Counted from the first letter of the stretch, positions 1 to 7,377 are shown. The stretch: DNA of 14,414 nucleotides from Thermofilaceae archaeon (GCA_027017025.1 JALURH010000064.1:1-14414); one strand, 5' to 3'. Notes: generated by a model not told the origin, from the letters alone. Numbers and translations: made by a program.

Positions 1-538
1 CACATTTAATGAATTTAAAGGCTTTTTCTATTTCACCAGGAAATACGGGTATTTCTAATCCTATATCTAATCCCTTTAAAGATTTAGTTATTCTTTCTAT
101 TGTTACTAGATCCTTAAATTCACAATGAATTCTTAATTCATCTAAACCCGCGCTTCTTAGTGATAAACTTATACTCTGAGTTAAGTTTTTTCCTGTTGTA
201 TAGAGATGAACATGGAAAATATCTCCAAACACGTCTTTTATCCTTGTAATGATGTCTAGTGTCCTTTTCGCTCTTACTAGAGGATCTCCTCCAGTAATTC
301 CAGCACCCAAGGAGCCAGAAAGCGCTATCTCACTTACTATTTCTGAGATTTTTCTTACCCTTTTCTCATTGACAAGAAAGATATCCTTTTCTCTCCTAGC
401 AGTACTTAGTGGACAATAGAAACATTTACGTGGACAGAATCCAGTAACAAATATTATTGATTTTAAACCTCTCTGACAGAGTTCACATCCTCTTGGAAGC
501 GCTCCATATACTATGCTTCCTGTTGACAAGAATTTCAT
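1..538 (-). CDS. Radical SAM protein, COG2108-like (partial, C-terminus outside window)
   Basis: I translated the minus strand from the ATG at 538; it stays open to the window edge (179 codons), so the C-terminal part is missing. Visible motifs are an N-terminal CELC pair (residues 18-21), the radical SAM cluster motif CPRKCFYC (CxxxCxxC, residues 35-42) that would bind a 4Fe-4S cluster and S-adenosylmethionine, and a TGGDP motif (82-86) typical of the SAM-binding strand. This set, including the extra N-terminal CxxC, matches the archaeal COG2108 group annotated as related to pyruvate formate-lyase activating enzyme; its substrate is not known to me. It lies 7 nt downstream of the UPF0147 stop on the same strand, so the two are probably co-transcribed. 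The family call is firm; the function is unknown. Confidence 0.85.
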   Translation of the reverse strand, partial: MKFLSTGSIVYGALPRGCELCQRGLKSIIFVTGFCPRKCFYCPLSTARREKDIFLVNEKRVRKISEIVSEIALSGSLGAGITGGDPLVRAKRTLDIITRIKDVFGDIFHVHLYTTGKNLTQSISLSLRSAGLDELRIHCEFKDLVTIERITKSLKGLDIGLEIPVFPGEIEKAFKFIKC

Positions 539-545
539 GATCTAT

Positions 546-806
546 CTAATCCCTTATTTGCTCTAGCAAAGTTATAACTTGCCAGATTTTCGTTCTAGCG
601 TATAAAGGTGCATTGGGGTCGAGTGATATTTCATCTAACTTTGATATTACATTAGCTGCCCTTAAACCTACTGACATCTTATTATCCATAAGTATCTCAA
701 TAGACTCTGCTGCCACTCTCCTAATATTTCTAGGAACACCCCTATCCTCTGCAATCATTTTAAGAATCTCTACAGCATTTTTTAGTTGAGCTGGCTGTTC
801 TACCAT
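546..806 (-). CDS. UPF0147 family protein
   Basis: This is a small, probably all-helical archaeal protein of unknown function (86 aa from this start). Recognisable UPF0147 features are the segment EILKMIAEDRGVPRNIRR, then AAESIEIL and the LDEISLDPNAPLYART stretch with a C-terminal helix. A longer frame exists to 860 (104 aa), but I chose the ATG at 806 because GGTGAG lies 6 nt upstream (813-818), the resulting length fits the family (about 85-90 aa), and the 18 extra residues do not resemble the family. It is the first gene of a minus-strand pair with the radical SAM gene and is transcribed divergently from FAU-1. Confidence 0.85.
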   Translation of the reverse strand: MVEQPAQLKNAVEILKMIAEDRGVPRNIRRVAAESIEILMDNKMSVGLRAANVISKLDEISLDPNAPLYARTKIWQVITLLEQIRD

Positions 807-812
807 AACGTT

Positions 813-818
813 CTCACC
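813..818 (-). promoter_or_regulatory. Ribosome binding site fixing the UPF0147 start
   Basis: GGTGAG on the minus strand matches the anti-SD end of archaeal 16S rRNA and sits 6 nt before the ATG at 806. It decides between this start and the in-frame ATG at 860, which has no such site. Confidence 0.75.
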
Positions 819-857
819 CTTTACTCTTTGATCCAGTGTGCTAGAAAAGAAAGGTAA

Positions 858-865
858 CATATAAG
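858..865 (-). promoter_or_regulatory. Putative TATA box for UPF0147/radical SAM pair
   Basis: CTTATATG on the minus strand lies about 55 nt upstream of the UPF0147 ATG. With the usual 25 nt spacing to the start site it would give a leader of roughly 30 nt that includes the GGTGAG site. It overlaps the rejected upstream start at 860, which further disfavours that start. This is inferred from sequence only. Confidence 0.5.
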
Positions 866-920
866 TATTGTCTCAAGGAGCTAGGGATTGAGACCTCTTA
901 TAGCTACTTTAAAACCAAGC

Positions 921-933
921 TTATTAATTTATA
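921..933 (+). promoter_or_regulatory. Putative TATA element for FAU-1 (leaderless transcript)
   Basis: TTATTAATTTATA lies about 21-33 nt before the ATG at 954. No Shine-Dalgarno-like sequence is present between it and the ATG, so transcription would begin at or close to the start codon, as is common for first genes in crenarchaea. Confidence 0.5.
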
Positions 934-953
934 CCCAGAGATATTATTCTAAA

Positions 954-2459
954 ATGTCCACAAAAAAACAGGGGCTTAGGATTAGGGGAATATATGCAAC
1001 CGCATTAGCTAGGCTACTGCTCGATTCTGGCTTTAGGATAACTGATCCATCAGATATCCTTAGATCCAGATTTTTTAACGAAATTGATGAACCCCTTCTA
1101 CCACCAGTTGCTACGATTAAAGATCGTGATGATAAAGAATCCATAGTAATTATTGGCGAAAAAAATACTGTAAGAGCAATTTTGGGTATTTTACAGTCAA
1201 CTTTGAAGGGAGTTTCAATATTATACATTGATGACGGCCCGTATACCTCTTTTAAGATATTGGTTAAGAAAAGAGTAGGAGAAAAATGGCTTGTAAGTCT
1301 TCCCGATGGAAAGGAGGGTTACTTAATTCCAAGGAATATAAGTTTAAAGGAAAATGATGTTATATATGCACACATAATCAAACCTGATCTAGAAAGACCC
1401 ATACTAAAGCCAGGAATTGCCATAACTGGGAGATATGTGAGAATAATACAGGGAGAACGTCACGGATTTAGTAGCTATATACGGGACCCTGAACGCCGAA
1501 GTCTACTTCTCTCCTTAGTATTAAGGAGCGGTATAGAAAGTTGGGGAGTAAAATTTAGAAGCATAGCGGCTAAGGCTGAAATTTCCAATATATTGCAGGA
1601 AATCTCTTATTTAAAGAGAAATATGGAGAAGATAATCAAAGAGGGAGAGCGACACTCTCCTCCCATAAAGGTTACCGAGGGTGAGGCCATAGCATTCCTG
1701 AAAATAGGTTTTGATACAAAGAGAGATCTTGATGATATTAGATCTAAGCAAATAACAACTATACCACTACATCACTTCTTTAAATCCATTGGAAATAGAT
1801 TCAGTGACTATGTGGATTTTGCTGAGAATATTCTACATAATGGTTTAGACAGAGCCATTGATCCCAACCGTATTATACTCTATTATTTCAGGGAATTGAT
1901 GAAGAACTTACGATCACGTATCTATATAACACTTAGGCATGAAAAAATAGATGCTTCAACGTATGTATGGCATGGTGATGCCAAAAGAATTTATTCATTA
2001 ATTTATAGCATCTCACGTAGGATTTATGGAAAGGGTATTTATAATGGCCTAAATTTGCCGAAAGAAGAGGGAGATTATTCAATATCGCTTATAGCTCCAT
2101 TATCTCGAATGATAATACACATGTACTTTACTAAACACGATGAACTCAAGGGAATATATGTTAATCTTAATACTCCCTTAGAACTTTCACCTAGCGGGTC
2201 AGCTTGGTATCTTGATATGGAGATTGACGTAATAAGAAGGAATGGTCAAAGATCTGAGATAATCGATAAAGAAAAACTGTTTCAAATGGAGAAGAAGGGT
2301 ACCATAGATGCAAAGTATGTAACTAAATATTTTGCATTAGCTAAAACCATAGCTCAATACCTGGATAGGGTACAACCATCCCTTGATAACATGACACGGC
2401 TAATACTAGAATGCCACGAATATAAGATTCTCCTTGAAAGGATGGAGAAAACGTTATAA
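954..2459 (+). CDS. FAU-1 family AU-rich RNA-binding protein / probable ribonuclease
   Basis: The protein is 501 aa from the ATG at 954. The N-terminal part (to about residue 230) has the RNase E/G-like layout, with an S1-like beta region followed by the segment RSGIESWGVKFRSIAAKAE, which parallels the RNase E/G vRT-A motif. The C-terminal part (about 335-445) carries the DUF402 signature GIYVNL...SAWYLDMEIDVI. This two-part architecture is that of FAU-1, described in Pyrococcus as binding AU-rich RNA and reported to act on 5S rRNA precursors. The frame is open upstream to 888 (523 aa), but I prefer 954: the first 22 residues are not family-like and an AT-rich promoter element lies about 27 nt before that ATG. 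It is the only gene of its unit, followed by tRNA-Leu. Confidence 0.85.
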   Translation: MSTKKQGLRIRGIYATALARLLLDSGFRITDPSDILRSRFFNEIDEPLLPPVATIKDRDDKESIVIIGEKNTVRAILGILQSTLKGVSILYIDDGPYTSFKILVKKRVGEKWLVSLPDGKEGYLIPRNISLKENDVIYAHIIKPDLERPILKPGIAITGRYVRIIQGERHGFSSYIRDPERRSLLLSLVLRSGIESWGVKFRSIAAKAEISNILQEISYLKRNMEKIIKEGERHSPPIKVTEGEAIAFLKIGFDTKRDLDDIRSKQITTIPLHHFFKSIGNRFSDYVDFAENILHNGLDRAIDPNRIILYYFRELMKNLRSRIYITLRHEKIDASTYVWHGDAKRIYSLIYSISRRIYGKGIYNGLNLPKEEGDYSISLIAPLSRMIIHMYFTKHDELKGIYVNLNTPLELSPSGSAWYLDMEIDVIRRNGQRSEIIDKEKLFQMEKKGTIDAKYVTKYFALAKTIAQYLDRVQPSLDNMTRLILECHEYKILLERMEKTL

Positions 2460-2492
2460 TAATCTCACTAGGATTATTCAACCGTGAAAGAG

Positions 2493-2601
2493 GCGGGGGT
2501 GCCCGAGCCTGGACAAAGGGGGCGGACTTAGGATCTCTACAGGGAGATAAGACCTCCGCTGGCGTTGGCCTGCCCGGGTTCGAATCCCGGCCCCCGCACC
2601 A
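2493..2601 (+). tRNA. tRNA-Leu(TAG) with 21-nt intron
   Basis: The acceptor stem GCGGGGG (2493-2499) pairs with CCCCCGC (2591-2597), followed by A2598 and an encoded CCA (2599-2601). The D stem is CCC/GGG (2502-2504 / 2518-2520). The anticodon stem is GCGGA (2522-2526) with TCCGC (2555-2559). The long class II variable arm has GGC/GCC (2561-2563 / 2568-2570), and the T arm is CCGGG TTCGAAT CCCGG (2574-2590). The class II arm and the anticodon TAG at 2529-2531 identify leucine (CUA codons). The anticodon loop is interrupted at 37/38 by the intron listed separately. Confidence 0.93.
2533..2553 (+). other. tRNA-Leu intron at position 37/38 (BHB type)
   Basis: The pre-tRNA folds into a textbook bulge-helix-bulge motif. 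The central helix is CTTA (2527-2530) with TAAG (2548-2551). The 3-nt bulges are GGA (2531-2533) and ACC (2552-2554), and the inner hairpin TCTC/GAGA (2534-2537 / 2544-2547) has a possible extra T-G pair. Cutting after the second base of each bulge removes 21 nt and joins G37 to C38. Position and length are read directly from the pairing; cleavage by the splicing endonuclease is inferred. Confidence 0.88.
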
Positions 2602-2604
2602 TTC

Positions 2605-3288
2605 TTACGTATAAATTATTTTCGTGCCAACATGTTCTCCCTTCAATACTCTGAGTATATTTTCCGGTTCCTCCCCGTTAATAATGTACGTTGGAATTCT
2701 ACTACGTGCCAATATATTTAATGTCAGTGTATCCAGTAACCTATACTCTCCCGCTTTACTTGGTTTAGAGAACATTTCATGGAGTCTCTCTATTCTAACT
2801 TCCCTAAGTAGTCTCGCATTAGGATTTTTTCTGGGATCACTTTCATATATACCTTCCACATTTGTTGCTATTATCAAGAATCTAGCATTTACCGCCTCTG
2901 CAACTAGAGCTGCAACAGTAGTTGTTGATTGACCAGGTTGAAGTCCCCCTAGGAAAACAATATTATCCTTATATAGTAGACTCACAGTCTCTCCCAATGT
3001 TTGAGGTATACCTGAGTAGAATCTTTCGTAAAAGAGTGATGCAAGCACTAGAGCATGTATCCTAGCAACATTAATCCCTACCTGATCTAGAATTGATTCA
3101 TTGAGATTAAATTCCTTTATTGAATCGATATAAGATCGTGCAGTTAACCCTCCTCCTACCACGATGACAGCTTTATCTCTGTGACAGATTTCATGTAATA
3201 TTGGTATTAGTTTCTTTAAGTAAACAATATCTAGACGTCCCTCTTTCTTGGTTAACAAATGTCCACCTATCTTAATTACAATGGGCAT
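2605..3288 (-). CDS. pyrH: UMP kinase (archaeal PyrH type)
   Basis: The product phosphorylates UMP to UDP in pyrimidine nucleotide synthesis, in the cytoplasm. The 227-aa protein is of the amino-acid-kinase fold and has the usual archaeal length. It shows an N-terminal KIGG (6-9), the glycine loop VVGGG (43-47), the LQPGQST substrate-site segment (116-122) and the nucleotide-binding TNVEGIYESDP (142-152). The ATG at 3288 is preceded by GGTGA (3298-3302). The stop codon lies only 3 nt beyond the encoded CCA of the converging tRNA-Leu, so the tRNA's 3' trailer must run antisense into this gene. Upstream it is divergent from prf1 across a 77-bp gap. Confidence 0.93.
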   Translation of the reverse strand: MPIVIKIGGHLLTKKEGRLDIVYLKKLIPILHEICHRDKAVIVVGGGLTARSYIDSIKEFNLNESILDQVGINVARIHALVLASLFYERFYSGIPQTLGETVSLLYKDNIVFLGGLQPGQSTTTVAALVAEAVNARFLIIATNVEGIYESDPRKNPNARLLREVRIERLHEMFSKPSKAGEYRLLDTLTLNILARSRIPTYIINGEEPENILRVLKGEHVGTKIIYT

Positions 3289-3297
3289 CTTTTTATT

Positions 3298-3302
3298 TCA
3301 CC
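3298..3302 (-). promoter_or_regulatory. Ribosome binding site of pyrH
   Basis: GGTGA on the minus strand, 9 nt upstream of the ATG at 3288, within AAAGGTGA. It supports the assigned start. Confidence 0.65.
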
Positions 3303-3365
3303 TTTCTTTAATGATAAAGAGTTCATGTTCCTTTAGGTCGAGCTCATATTTAGGTGTGACTAAGA

Positions 3366-4592
3366 ATGGATGAATTAGAGAGATTAAAGCTTGAACGATT
3401 AATCGGAGAATTAAAAAGTAAGAGAGGGAGAGGCACCGAATTAGTAACGATTTATATACCAGCAGGGAGACCTATAGCGGATGTACTAAACACGCTTTGG
3501 TATGAGTATTCTACAGCATCCAACATAAAGGATAGGACAACTAGGCATCATGTACTAGATGCGCTTTCAGCAATCATTAACCGTTTAAAGCTATTTAGGA
3601 AAACACCGCCAAATGGTTTAGTGATTTTTGCCGGATATATTGCTGGGGACGTACCTGGAAGAGAAAAAATGGAGATACATCTTATTGAGCCGCCAGAGAG
3701 ACTTAAAATATGGTTATACCGGTGTGATTCTCGTTTCCATACGGAGATTCTTGAGGATATGATTCGTATAAGAGAGGCTTATGGACTAATAGTGCTCGAT
3801 CGTAACGAGGCAGCTTTCGGAATACTCAAAGGTAAATCGCTCGAGGTTGTTGAGGAGATCACCTCAGGTATCCCGGGTAAACATAGAGCTGGTGGACAAT
3901 CCGCGAGAAGATTTGAGCGTATTATAGAGCAATTAGCACATGAATTTTATAAAAGAATAGGAGAATACGCAAATAAGATATTTCTTGAGATACCTGAACT
4001 TAAGGGAATAATAGTAGGTGGTCCAGGTCCATCAAAATACGAGTTTGTGAAAGGGGACTATCTCCATTACACTTTGAAGGAAAAAATTTTGGGTGTGTTT
4101 GATGTTGGCTACAGCGGAGAATCAGGTATTTATGAGCTCACTGAAAGAGCGAAAGATCTTCTAAAGGACGTGCAGTATATAAGAGAGAAAGAGGTGGTCA
4201 ACGAATTTCTTTACAACTTAGCCAGGGATACCGGCTTAGCTATTTATGGTGAAGAAGAAGTGAGAAGAGCATTAGAGATGGGTGCGGTGAGAATCCTTCT
4301 ACTTTCAGAGAATCTAAAGAAGATTAGAGTATTTTTCCAGTGTAAGATGTGCCAATATGAGGGGAGGAAAAGCATTATAGAAGATCAGGTAAATGATTTA
4401 AAATGTCCAAAATGTAAAAGTGAAGTTGAGATTATAGATAAAAAGATGCTTATTGAGGAGCTCGCAAACCTAGCAGAGATGTCTGGAACAGAGGTAGTAC
4501 TGGTTTCAAATGAGACAAGTGAAGGAAGGGAGTTATATAAGACATTTGGCGGTATTGCCGCCATATTGAGATACAGAATTTCGAGAACGTGA
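3366..4592 (+). CDS. prf1: Peptide chain release factor aRF1
   Basis: This is the archaeal class I release factor (408 aa), which reads all three stop codons in the A site and triggers peptidyl-tRNA hydrolysis. Domain 1 holds the stop-decoding loop, here TASNIKDRTTR (NIKD at 53-56, in place of the usual NIKS), and the YRCDSRF segment (118-124; YxCxxxF motif). Domain 2 holds the catalytic GGQ (176-178) in GKHRAGGQSARRF. Domain 3 contains a zinc-ribbon-like CKMC...CPKC pair (about residues 328-353), seen in many archaeal aRF1 proteins. AGGTG lies 9 nt before the ATG. It opens the plus-strand block, and its TGA overlaps the GTG start of the next gene. The N-I-K-D variant is discussed under findings. 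Confidence 0.96.
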   Translation: MDELERLKLERLIGELKSKRGRGTELVTIYIPAGRPIADVLNTLWYEYSTASNIKDRTTRHHVLDALSAIINRLKLFRKTPPNGLVIFAGYIAGDVPGREKMEIHLIEPPERLKIWLYRCDSRFHTEILEDMIRIREAYGLIVLDRNEAAFGILKGKSLEVVEEITSGIPGKHRAGGQSARRFERIIEQLAHEFYKRIGEYANKIFLEIPELKGIIVGGPGPSKYEFVKGDYLHYTLKEKILGVFDVGYSGESGIYELTERAKDLLKDVQYIREKEVVNEFLYNLARDTGLAIYGEEEVRRALEMGAVRILLLSENLKKIRVFFQCKMCQYEGRKSIIEDQVNDLKCPKCKSEVEIIDKKMLIEELANLAEMSGTEVVLVSNETSEGRELYKTFGGIAAILRYRISRT

Positions 4593-5236
4593 AGAAAAGA
4601 AAACTCGAAATAATTCTTGAAGATATACCGCAACACCCAGCACCTAAGATAGAATACGAACAATATACCTCGCCCGTACATCTAGTTTCTAGGATGCTAT
4701 GGATAGCAGAGATGAAATACCATGATATTTCGGGCAAAAAGGTTGTTGATCTAGGTGCAGGGACAGGAAGGTTAGGTATTGGTGCTATACTCCTAGGAGC
4801 GGAGGAGGCTTTACTTATTGACATAGATGATTCAGCTCTTTTAGTAGCAAAAAATTCTCTAAGGAAGTTAAGAATAGACAATAGAAGTCATCTAGTAGTT
4901 GCGGATATTAGGAAACTGGAACTTCCAGAAATCTTTGACACAGTGGTACAAAATCCTCCCTTTGGTGTCCATATAAAGGGTATGGATATAATATTCCTTA
5001 ATAAAGCGTTAGAAATAGCAAAGACTGTGTACAGCGTTCATAAGTCAACATCCGTTAATTACGTTATCAACTACCTTTCCAAGAGAAATCTTTTTGCAGA
5101 GATTCTTTTTGAAGAAGAAATAATACTACCCCCAACCTATAACTTTCACAGAAAACTAGGACATAAAGTGGACGTAACTGTAATTAGGGTGTTAAAAGTT
5201 GGTAAGAACACTAGGGAGAGTAGTGGTACCGGGTGA
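4589..5236 (+). CDS. METTL5-like rRNA N6-adenosine methyltransferase
   Basis: A 215-aa class I SAM-dependent methyltransferase with YEQYTSP near the N-terminus, motif I DLGAGTG (54-60), acidic residues in LLIDID (75-80) and VVADIR (103-108), and the catalytic NPPFG (122-126), the signature of N6-adenine methylation. The stretches around MLWIAEMKYHDI, NPPFGVHIKGMDIIFL and YSVHKST closely follow human METTL5, which makes m6A in 18S rRNA with TRMT112. The archaeal homologue therefore probably modifies 16S rRNA. The start is a GTG that overlaps the prf1 TGA (GTGA), implying coupled translation; there is no clear SD. Its C-terminal end overlaps csl4 by 38 nt. The fold and motif are certain; the exact target base is inferred by homology. 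Confidence 0.9.
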   Translation: MKKRKLEIILEDIPQHPAPKIEYEQYTSPVHLVSRMLWIAEMKYHDISGKKVVDLGAGTGRLGIGAILLGAEEALLIDIDDSALLVAKNSLRKLRIDNRSHLVVADIRKLELPEIFDTVVQNPPFGVHIKGMDIIFLNKALEIAKTVYSVHKSTSVNYVINYLSKRNLFAEILFEEEIILPPTYNFHRKLGHKVDVTVIRVLKVGKNTRESSGTG

Positions 5237-5762
5237 GGAAATCGCAGTCATAGAAGAATTTTTCCCAGGTAGCAATACTTATAGGATAGATGGTGAAATA
5301 CTCTCAAAGATTCTTGGAAGAGTAGAGATAGATTTATCGACTAGAACAATTAATGTGAATCCTTTCAAAACTCCCTTTGTTCTCCACTCCAATGATATAG
5401 TCTATGGACTTATAGATTCTGTTAGAGATACAATAGCTTTTGTCAAGATATTCTATCTAGAGAATAGGGAAAACTTATTTCCCGTACCATTCTCTGGAAT
5501 ACTCCATATACTTAATGTGAGTAGTAATCATATTAGAGGAATATTTGAAGCTTATGCTTACGGAGATATAATTAGAGCGTGGATAATGGAGGAGGGGGGC
5601 CCGCCATACGTCCTTTCTACAAGAGGACGAGAATTTGGAGTAATCTATGCTCGATGTCCCAATTGTATGAATATTTTAAAGCGGAGAGGATTTACTCTTT
5701 ACTGCTCTAGATGTAAAAGAAATGTTAAGAAGAAGACTAGTTTGAGGTATGTTATAAAATGA
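5199..5762 (+). CDS. csl4: Exosome RNA-binding subunit Csl4
   Basis: Csl4 is a cap subunit of the archaeal exosome, binding RNA and adaptor proteins such as DnaG above the Rrp41/Rrp42 ring. The 187-aa protein has the N-terminal domain with VVPGEEIAVIEEFFPGS (9-25), a central S1 domain (about 65-145) and a C-terminal zinc ribbon CPNC...CSRC (153-156 and 169-172). The start is uncertain: TTG at 5199 has GGGTG about 7 nt upstream, while an in-frame GTG at 5223 would still keep most of the PGE motif. Either start lies inside the preceding methyltransferase gene. The TGA overlaps the next ATG (ATGA). Placement after aRF1 and the rRNA methyltransferase links it to a translation/RNA-decay unit. Confidence 0.9.
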   Translation: MVRTLGRVVVPGEEIAVIEEFFPGSNTYRIDGEILSKILGRVEIDLSTRTINVNPFKTPFVLHSNDIVYGLIDSVRDTIAFVKIFYLENRENLFPVPFSGILHILNVSSNHIRGIFEAYAYGDIIRAWIMEEGGPPYVLSTRGREFGVIYARCPNCMNILKRRGFTLYCSRCKRNVKKKTSLRYVIK

Positions 5763-6379
5763 GTGAAAAGTATTTACTTTTTTCCTTCAGTGATGTAGGG
5801 GAGGCTATAGATTTTCTGGAATATTTAACGCGACTAATTCCTAAGAGGTATTATACTGGGGAGATTAAAGGGAAGAAATTAAAGATTTTCATTAAGGCGT
5901 CTCCAGATGAGGTAGATAGGATTATTGATACAATAAGGAAAGGCTATTCGGAGTGGAGACTTTCTAAGACTGTCATAAAAGGTGTTTATAAACACTCTAT
6001 TCCAATGCTATTGAAAATAGCCAAGCTGAAAATAGCTATACCTGTGCAAGGACTTAGGGATATTCTTTATTTAAGTGGATATAAATCCGAGATTAAGGGC
6101 AATATATTATATTCAGATGCCCCCCTTGATGTAATAAAATGTTTAGCAGAGGTCTTATCAGAGAAATACGATGAATCAATCTACCTAAATGCTACACCCC
6201 TTGTTAAAAGACTTGTAGCAGTAATAGCTGCTCTTACGGGAAAGAGCATAGATTATACAGTGAAATTTCTCCTTGAAAATGGTTTAATTCGATATAATGA
6301 GTATAACAAACTGGTTCTTAGAAAGAAATATGAGGATGCATTAAAAGATCTACCTAATATTTTAAAAAGATCAAGGTGA
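5759..6379 (+). CDS. Conserved hypothetical archaeal protein (DUF2067-like)
   Basis: A 206-aa protein without signal peptide or membrane segment, rich in Lys and Ile, with alternating strands and helices over residues 1-130 and a helical C-terminus. No catalytic motif is apparent. The overall pattern, with an N-terminal FSFSDVGEAIDFLEYL, a central LKIAIPVQGLRDILYLSGY and a basic tail, reminds me of the archaeal DUF2067 family, but that is from memory and only moderately secure. The ATG overlaps the csl4 stop (ATGA) and GAGGT lies about 10 nt upstream. The stop overlaps a GTG that may begin deoxyhypusine synthase. Tight coupling between Csl4 and deoxyhypusine synthase suggests, without proving, a role in RNA or translation. 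Confidence 0.7.
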   Translation: MSEKYLLFSFSDVGEAIDFLEYLTRLIPKRYYTGEIKGKKLKIFIKASPDEVDRIIDTIRKGYSEWRLSKTVIKGVYKHSIPMLLKIAKLKIAIPVQGLRDILYLSGYKSEIKGNILYSDAPLDVIKCLAEVLSEKYDESIYLNATPLVKRLVAVIAALTGKSIDYTVKFLLENGLIRYNEYNKLVLRKKYEDALKDLPNILKRSR

Positions 6380-7371
6380 ATATATTGAGTGTAAGACAGG
6401 AAATACTGAAGGAACAAGTAAGAGATGTAACGCTCGAGGAATTAGAGCCATTATCTGATGCTTATGGAAAATTAATAAAATACTATAAGCATCTAGGAGG
6501 ATTCACGACACGGTATCTTTCTAAAGCCGCTGATATTATGATGAAAATTTATAGTGATGATACATTAGTCATATTATCTTTCCCAGCTAATATAGTAGCT
6601 ACTGGATTGAGGGGGCTTCTTTCATCCCTAATCAGAAGAGGCTTGGTCGACTTAGTTATAACAACTGGTGGAACCTTCGATCATGATATAGCAAGATCTG
6701 AAGGAGGAATATACTATAAAGGATGGTTTGAGTTCGATGATAAAATGCTTAGAGAACTTGAAATACATAGGCTGGGAAGCATATTGATTCCTCTCGAGAA
6801 TTATGGACCTATTATTGAGAAATTTACTCATCATATGCTAGAGGAGCTTATAGAAATTAAAGATACCTGGACGCCAAGCGAGTTGGCGGAAGAAATTGGT
6901 AAGAGATTAAAGGATAGGAATTCCATCTTAAGAGAAGCCTATCTTAAAGAAGTAAAAATCTTCTGCCCAGGGATAGTAGATTCTGCTTTTGGTACAGCAC
7001 TCTTTACGTATGGCGAAGTTATGAGAAGTAGGAAGGGAGTTACTCTAAAAGTTGATGTTCTTGAAGATATGAAGAATATCGCCAACATAGTATATAAAGC
7101 AAATAAGTTGGCCGGCATAATTCTGGGAGGAGGTATAGCAAAGCATCACCTAATATGGTGGGCACAGTTTAAAGGCGGATTAGATTATGCAATACAAATA
7201 ACCTCTGCGCCAGAATGGGATGGTAGTTTAAGTGGTGCCAGGACACGTGAAGCAATAAGTTGGGGAAAGATAAAGCCTACACAATACCATGTTACTATTC
7301 CAGGGGATATAACAATAATCTTACCACTACTGGCTGCAGGAGTTCTGTCAAAAATTAATCGTAGGAGATGA
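6376..7371 (+). CDS. dys: Deoxyhypusine synthase
   Basis: The enzyme transfers the aminobutyl group of spermidine, with NAD, to a lysine of translation factor aIF5A, the first step of hypusine formation. The 331-aa length fits the family. Diagnostic segments are the NAD-site TTGGTFDHDIAR (97-107), GGGIAKHH (251-258) and the catalytic-lysine region EWDGSLSGA...EAISWGKI, with K298 corresponding to the lysine that forms the enzyme intermediate. Two starts are possible: GTG at 6376 overlapping the previous stop (GTGA), or TTG at 6385, which has GGTGA (6375-6379) 5 nt upstream and may be the true start. The gene ends 6 nt before the next ATG. Confidence 0.94.
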   Translation: MNILSVRQEILKEQVRDVTLEELEPLSDAYGKLIKYYKHLGGFTTRYLSKAADIMMKIYSDDTLVILSFPANIVATGLRGLLSSLIRRGLVDLVITTGGTFDHDIARSEGGIYYKGWFEFDDKMLRELEIHRLGSILIPLENYGPIIEKFTHHMLEELIEIKDTWTPSELAEEIGKRLKDRNSILREAYLKEVKIFCPGIVDSAFGTALFTYGEVMRSRKGVTLKVDVLEDMKNIANIVYKANKLAGIILGGGIAKHHLIWWAQFKGGLDYAIQITSAPEWDGSLSGARTREAISWGKIKPTQYHVTIPGDITIILPLLAAGVLSKINRRR

Positions 7372-7377
7372 TGAGAT

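Noticed and set aside
807..860. Longer N-terminus for UPF0147 (ATG at 860)
   Set aside because: The GGTGAG site, the family length and the promoter position all favour the ATG at 806.
888..953. Longer N-terminus for FAU-1
   Set aside because: The extra 22 residues are not family-like, and the putative promoter element of the gene lies inside this stretch.
944..1228. 94-codon minus-strand frame inside FAU-1
   Set aside because: It overlaps a well-supported gene and has no start signal or family resemblance.
3516..3533. NIKD motif as evidence for stop-codon reassignment
   Set aside because: Genes in the window end with TAA, TAG and TGA in normal fashion, and none reads through any of them.
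4450..4881. 143-codon open frame on the minus strand
   Set aside because: Antisense to the end of prf1 and start of the methyltransferase gene; its sequence looks like a shadow of the opposite strand.
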